This document shows, one piece after another, positions 61,997-64,000 of a stretch of 64,000 nt of DNA (within the stretch, counting starts at the first letter, position 1; every line of letters starts with the position of its first letter). A model generated the notes under the pieces. The model was not told the origin of the DNA. It worked only from the letters and a program-made list of their open reading frames with translations, and searched no databases. Both the position numbers and the translations under genes were made by a program. The DNA lies in NCBI GenBank assembly GCA_937625935.1, contig OW569358.1:434001-498000 (forward strand), read 5' to 3'. This stretch comes from Tetramitus jugosus. Its lineage: Eukaryota > Heterolobosea > Eutetramitea > Acrasida > Vahlkampfiidae.

Positions 61997-63433
61997 ATGA
62001 AACTCGATCAACCCTTGAAGAGAAACGTGAAGGAATTGTTCAGTGAGACCGATTCAAAACAATCACATCAAAAAGTGACCAACTCTAGCAAGAGCTGGTT
62101 TGAAACAATGATGCGACAATTCAATCAATTCTTGAAACCATCACTATCCGACAAGCAGATAAACAAACTCAAGAACCATACGATGACCGAAGTATCGAGC
62201 AAGTCAATCATTGACAAGAAATTGATAATGCCCTATGTGTACGAACCTCTCTCCAAGCATGCTCCTCATTGGATGCTCTCCACAAAGCTCCTTCCTCTGG
62301 TCAGTTTCAGTTGTATTTGCATCTCTGCTTTGTTGTGTTATTGGTTTGCTTTGAAGTCAGAAACACCAGAACAAACTCTACCAATTGGTCAAAACAATGT
62401 GCCTCGTATTGTGTTTTTCATCACAGGACTGCTCATGCTTTGTTATCGAGTATTAGACGGTCTTGGATCCATGATGAAATTGAAAGAGAATGCTTTCTTC
62501 CGATTAACCGATCCTGGAATCAAAGCTCTGGGGTATTCACTAGTTATGATACCTTGGCTGATACAGTGTGGAAATGGTGTAGGTTCAACTGGAATGTTCT
62601 TCGTTTTCTTATCAGGTTGGTTGAGCTTCTTGTTTGATTCATTGAAGCAGGATGAAACAACAGATGAGAAAAACATAGTGGCAGGCTGGTGGTCTGAAGG
62701 ATTGTGGCTCTATTCTCTCGGGTTTGTTATCTCCGGTTTGATTGACGGTAATTTGTGGAATAGACCATTGAAAAACTTCTCAGCAAAGCTCACTACTTTC
62801 TACTTGCCGTTTTTGGCCAACACGAGGATGAGTACCGTGTTGAATGTGGCTGTGGTGTTGGCTGGAGTCGTTGCTTCGTTTCACAGCATCGTTCATGTCA
62901 TTCAAGCAATGAGAGATCACTCCAGGAGAATTGAAAAGGATCATCCGAATAGAGGCTGGTTGTCCAGTCCAACATCAAAAGCATTGAACATCATAATTCT
63001 CATGTCCTTGATATCGACCTGGGTTGTTGCGTCTAGTGAGGAGTTATTCTCCCAACATCCTTACTTGATGATTGTGACTCTCGGGCTTCAAATGGGTTAT
63101 TTGTTGTCGAATCACTCCCTGAGCTCTATCTTTGAGGATAATGATTTCTCCGTGGTGTCATTGATTAGCTGCATAGCCCCCGTTAGTTTATGCTTGCTCA
63201 ATTGCTTCGCCTGGAGAATCATTGGAATTGGAATCATAACAGAGAGTACCAGTCTGATCTTTCTCTCTATCTTCTCGTTGCTCAACTGTGGCCGGTTTGT
63301 GATAAGCCTGAGTCCAACACTGACAGAATCGTACAAGGATACCTCTTCCACAGCTATCCACGCAACAAGCAAGGATCACGGAAGTCTGGACAACCAGACT
63401 TACGACGAGCATTTGACGACAAGCATACCATAA
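61997..63433 (+). CDS. Degenerate CDP-alcohol phosphotransferase-like protein
   Basis: 478 aa with about nine hydrophobic segments from residue about 95. The entry region YVYEPLSKHAPHW and LSTKLLPLVSF echoes the EPT1/CPT1 start (YxxxPLSxY...W...P). The catalytic region reads YRVLDGLGSMMKLKENAFF then RLTDPGIKALG. The family consensus is DG-x2-AR-x8-G-x3-D-x3-D. Here the first DG is kept, AR is replaced by SM, the Gly by Phe and the last Asp by Lys. The metal and CDP site is therefore broken. It is probably an inactive membrane paralogue with a regulatory or transport-like role. The N-terminal 70 residues are cytosolic and the C-terminus is Ser/Thr/His-rich. Confidence 0.72.
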   Translation: MKLDQPLKRNVKELFSETDSKQSHQKVTNSSKSWFETMMRQFNQFLKPSLSDKQINKLKNHTMTEVSSKSIIDKKLIMPYVYEPLSKHAPHWMLSTKLLPLVSFSCICISALLCYWFALKSETPEQTLPIGQNNVPRIVFFITGLLMLCYRVLDGLGSMMKLKENAFFRLTDPGIKALGYSLVMIPWLIQCGNGVGSTGMFFVFLSGWLSFLFDSLKQDETTDEKNIVAGWWSEGLWLYSLGFVISGLIDGNLWNRPLKNFSAKLTTFYLPFLANTRMSTVLNVAVVLAGVVASFHSIVHVIQAMRDHSRRIEKDHPNRGWLSSPTSKALNIIILMSLISTWVVASSEELFSQHPYLMIVTLGLQMGYLLSNHSLSSIFEDNDFSVVSLISCIAPVSLCLLNCFAWRIIGIGIITESTSLIFLSIFSLLNCGRFVISLSPTLTESYKDTSSTAIHATSKDHGSLDNQTYDEHLTTSIP

Positions 63434-63944
63434 TTATTCCCCGCGGACTTACGAATCCTTCGTTCAGCAGCGAATCATAAAAATAGCATGTCAAGTGTCA
63501 AAATTTAACCAATATTCCTTTGAAAAATGATGCAGACGGGACGAATCAGATACGAAAGCATGGTATCCTGCCCAGATGGAGGGTACACACTCCAGCATGG
63601 ATGATTGTGTGTCCTCTGTGCATTCCTTTTTTTAAGTCATTGCCTACTGTACCATCCTCTCAGAAACAGAGAAACAACCCAACAAAACAGAATATTCCTT
63701 GCGAATCCCAAAAACACTCACCCACCACCAAATTTTGTCCCATCTGGCTGTGTGAGCAAACAACACTTCTCTTACTCGTTGTACACTTCCTTTCTTTTTA
63801 CCACAACCTAAAAATTCAGTTCACCAGCAGCTCGAAGAAAAACCATTGAAGAAACAACCAATAATAATAACAACAAAATAAATAGACAACACTTACCAGT
63901 GAACAACACAATAACTACCACTATAACTAACAACATTAATAACC
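63434..63944. other. Intergenic before the last gene
   Basis: 511 nt. An open plus-strand frame of about 109 codons exists but begins without ATG and has Thr/Pro/Phe composition unlike a gene. From 63840 on, the sequence is A/C-rich (AATAACAACAAAATAAA), the typical leader of a start at 63945. Confidence 0.45.
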
Positions 63945-64000
63945 ATGGGAAGAAAGAGTCGCAGCAGCAGTCGCAAATCATCCAAATCCGCAGCAAGTCC
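63945..64000 (+). CDS. Start of a basic Ser/Arg-rich protein (partial)
   Basis: ATG at 63945 after an A/C-rich leader encodes MGRKSRSSSRKSSKSAAS and runs off the window edge. The composition suggests a basic, nuclear or RNA-binding N-terminus; nothing more can be said. Confidence 0.6.
   Translation, partial: MGRKSRSSSRKSSKSAAS

Noticed and set aside
63520-63849. 109-codon plus-strand frame
   Set aside because: No ATG start, no recognisable features, and it lies in the leader region of the next gene.
1-64000. Transposons, viral insertions, CRISPR arrays
   Set aside because: No transposase, reverse transcriptase, integrase, capsid or spaced direct repeats were found; repeats seen are codon runs within genes.

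Overview
The window looks like a compact nuclear chromosome segment from a heterolobosean amoeboflagellate, most likely Naegleria or a close relative. This is inferred from four things: intron-poor, tightly packed protein genes on both strands; short GT-AG introns, mostly 50-210 nt; long Asn, Gln, Ser, Thr, Glu and Asp runs; and eukaryote-only families (CTR9, CMTR1, NAF1, SNU13, WDR90, ADF/cofilin, sorting nexin). No transposon, viral segment, CRISPR array or prokaryotic operon was seen. LAYOUT. 1-16 kb: tRNA-Trp, a four-exon IQ-motif protein, a PX-BAR sorting nexin, a DUF4485 protein, CMTR1 (mRNA cap methyltransferase), a short-chain dehydrogenase, an ankyrin/poly-His protein, an unrecognised 750-aa protein, a phospholipid scramblase, an unrecognised multi-exon gene and cofilin behind a TATA box. 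16-31 kb: CTR9 (Paf1 complex), a mitochondrial-type tail-anchored protein, SNU13, NFS1 (Fe-S cluster cysteine desulfurase), a four-exon WDR90/POC16 centriole protein and an ATRX-type SNF2 ATPase. 31-46 kb: a membrane-anchored actin-like protein, thymidine kinase, NAF1 (H/ACA snoRNP assembly), a zinc-knuckle nuclear-type protein, a class II fumarase directly next to an unrelated class I Fe-S fumarase, a large coiled-coil protein and a doublecortin/ubiquitin-like protein. 46-64 kb: small and membrane proteins, an AIFM2/FSP1-like flavoprotein, an acyltransferase-like membrane protein, a p25-alpha/IPT fusion gene, a beta-ureidopropionase with a secretory leader, a P-loop NTPase, tRNA-Gly, an RCC1-repeat protein, a C2 protein, a degenerate CDP-alcohol phosphotransferase and the first codons of a basic Ser/Arg-rich protein. 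HOW THE GENES RELATE. There are no operons. Convergent neighbours end 13-60 nt apart and divergent neighbours share leaders of about 200-330 nt. Loose themes are microtubule and centriole biology (WDR90, DCX, p25-alpha, possibly DUF4485 and IQ), nuclear RNA and chromatin (CTR9, CMTR1, NAF1, SNU13, SNF2), mitochondrial metabolism (NFS1, two fumarases) and actin (cofilin, actin-like protein). The most notable observations are the adjacent non-homologous fumarases, the transmembrane actin-like protein with a lost phosphate-2 loop, a possible 23-nt intron in cofilin, a phosphotransferase lacking its catalytic signature, and the p25-alpha/IPT fusion. All gene models with introns were spliced by eye from GT/AG sites and reading-frame continuity.
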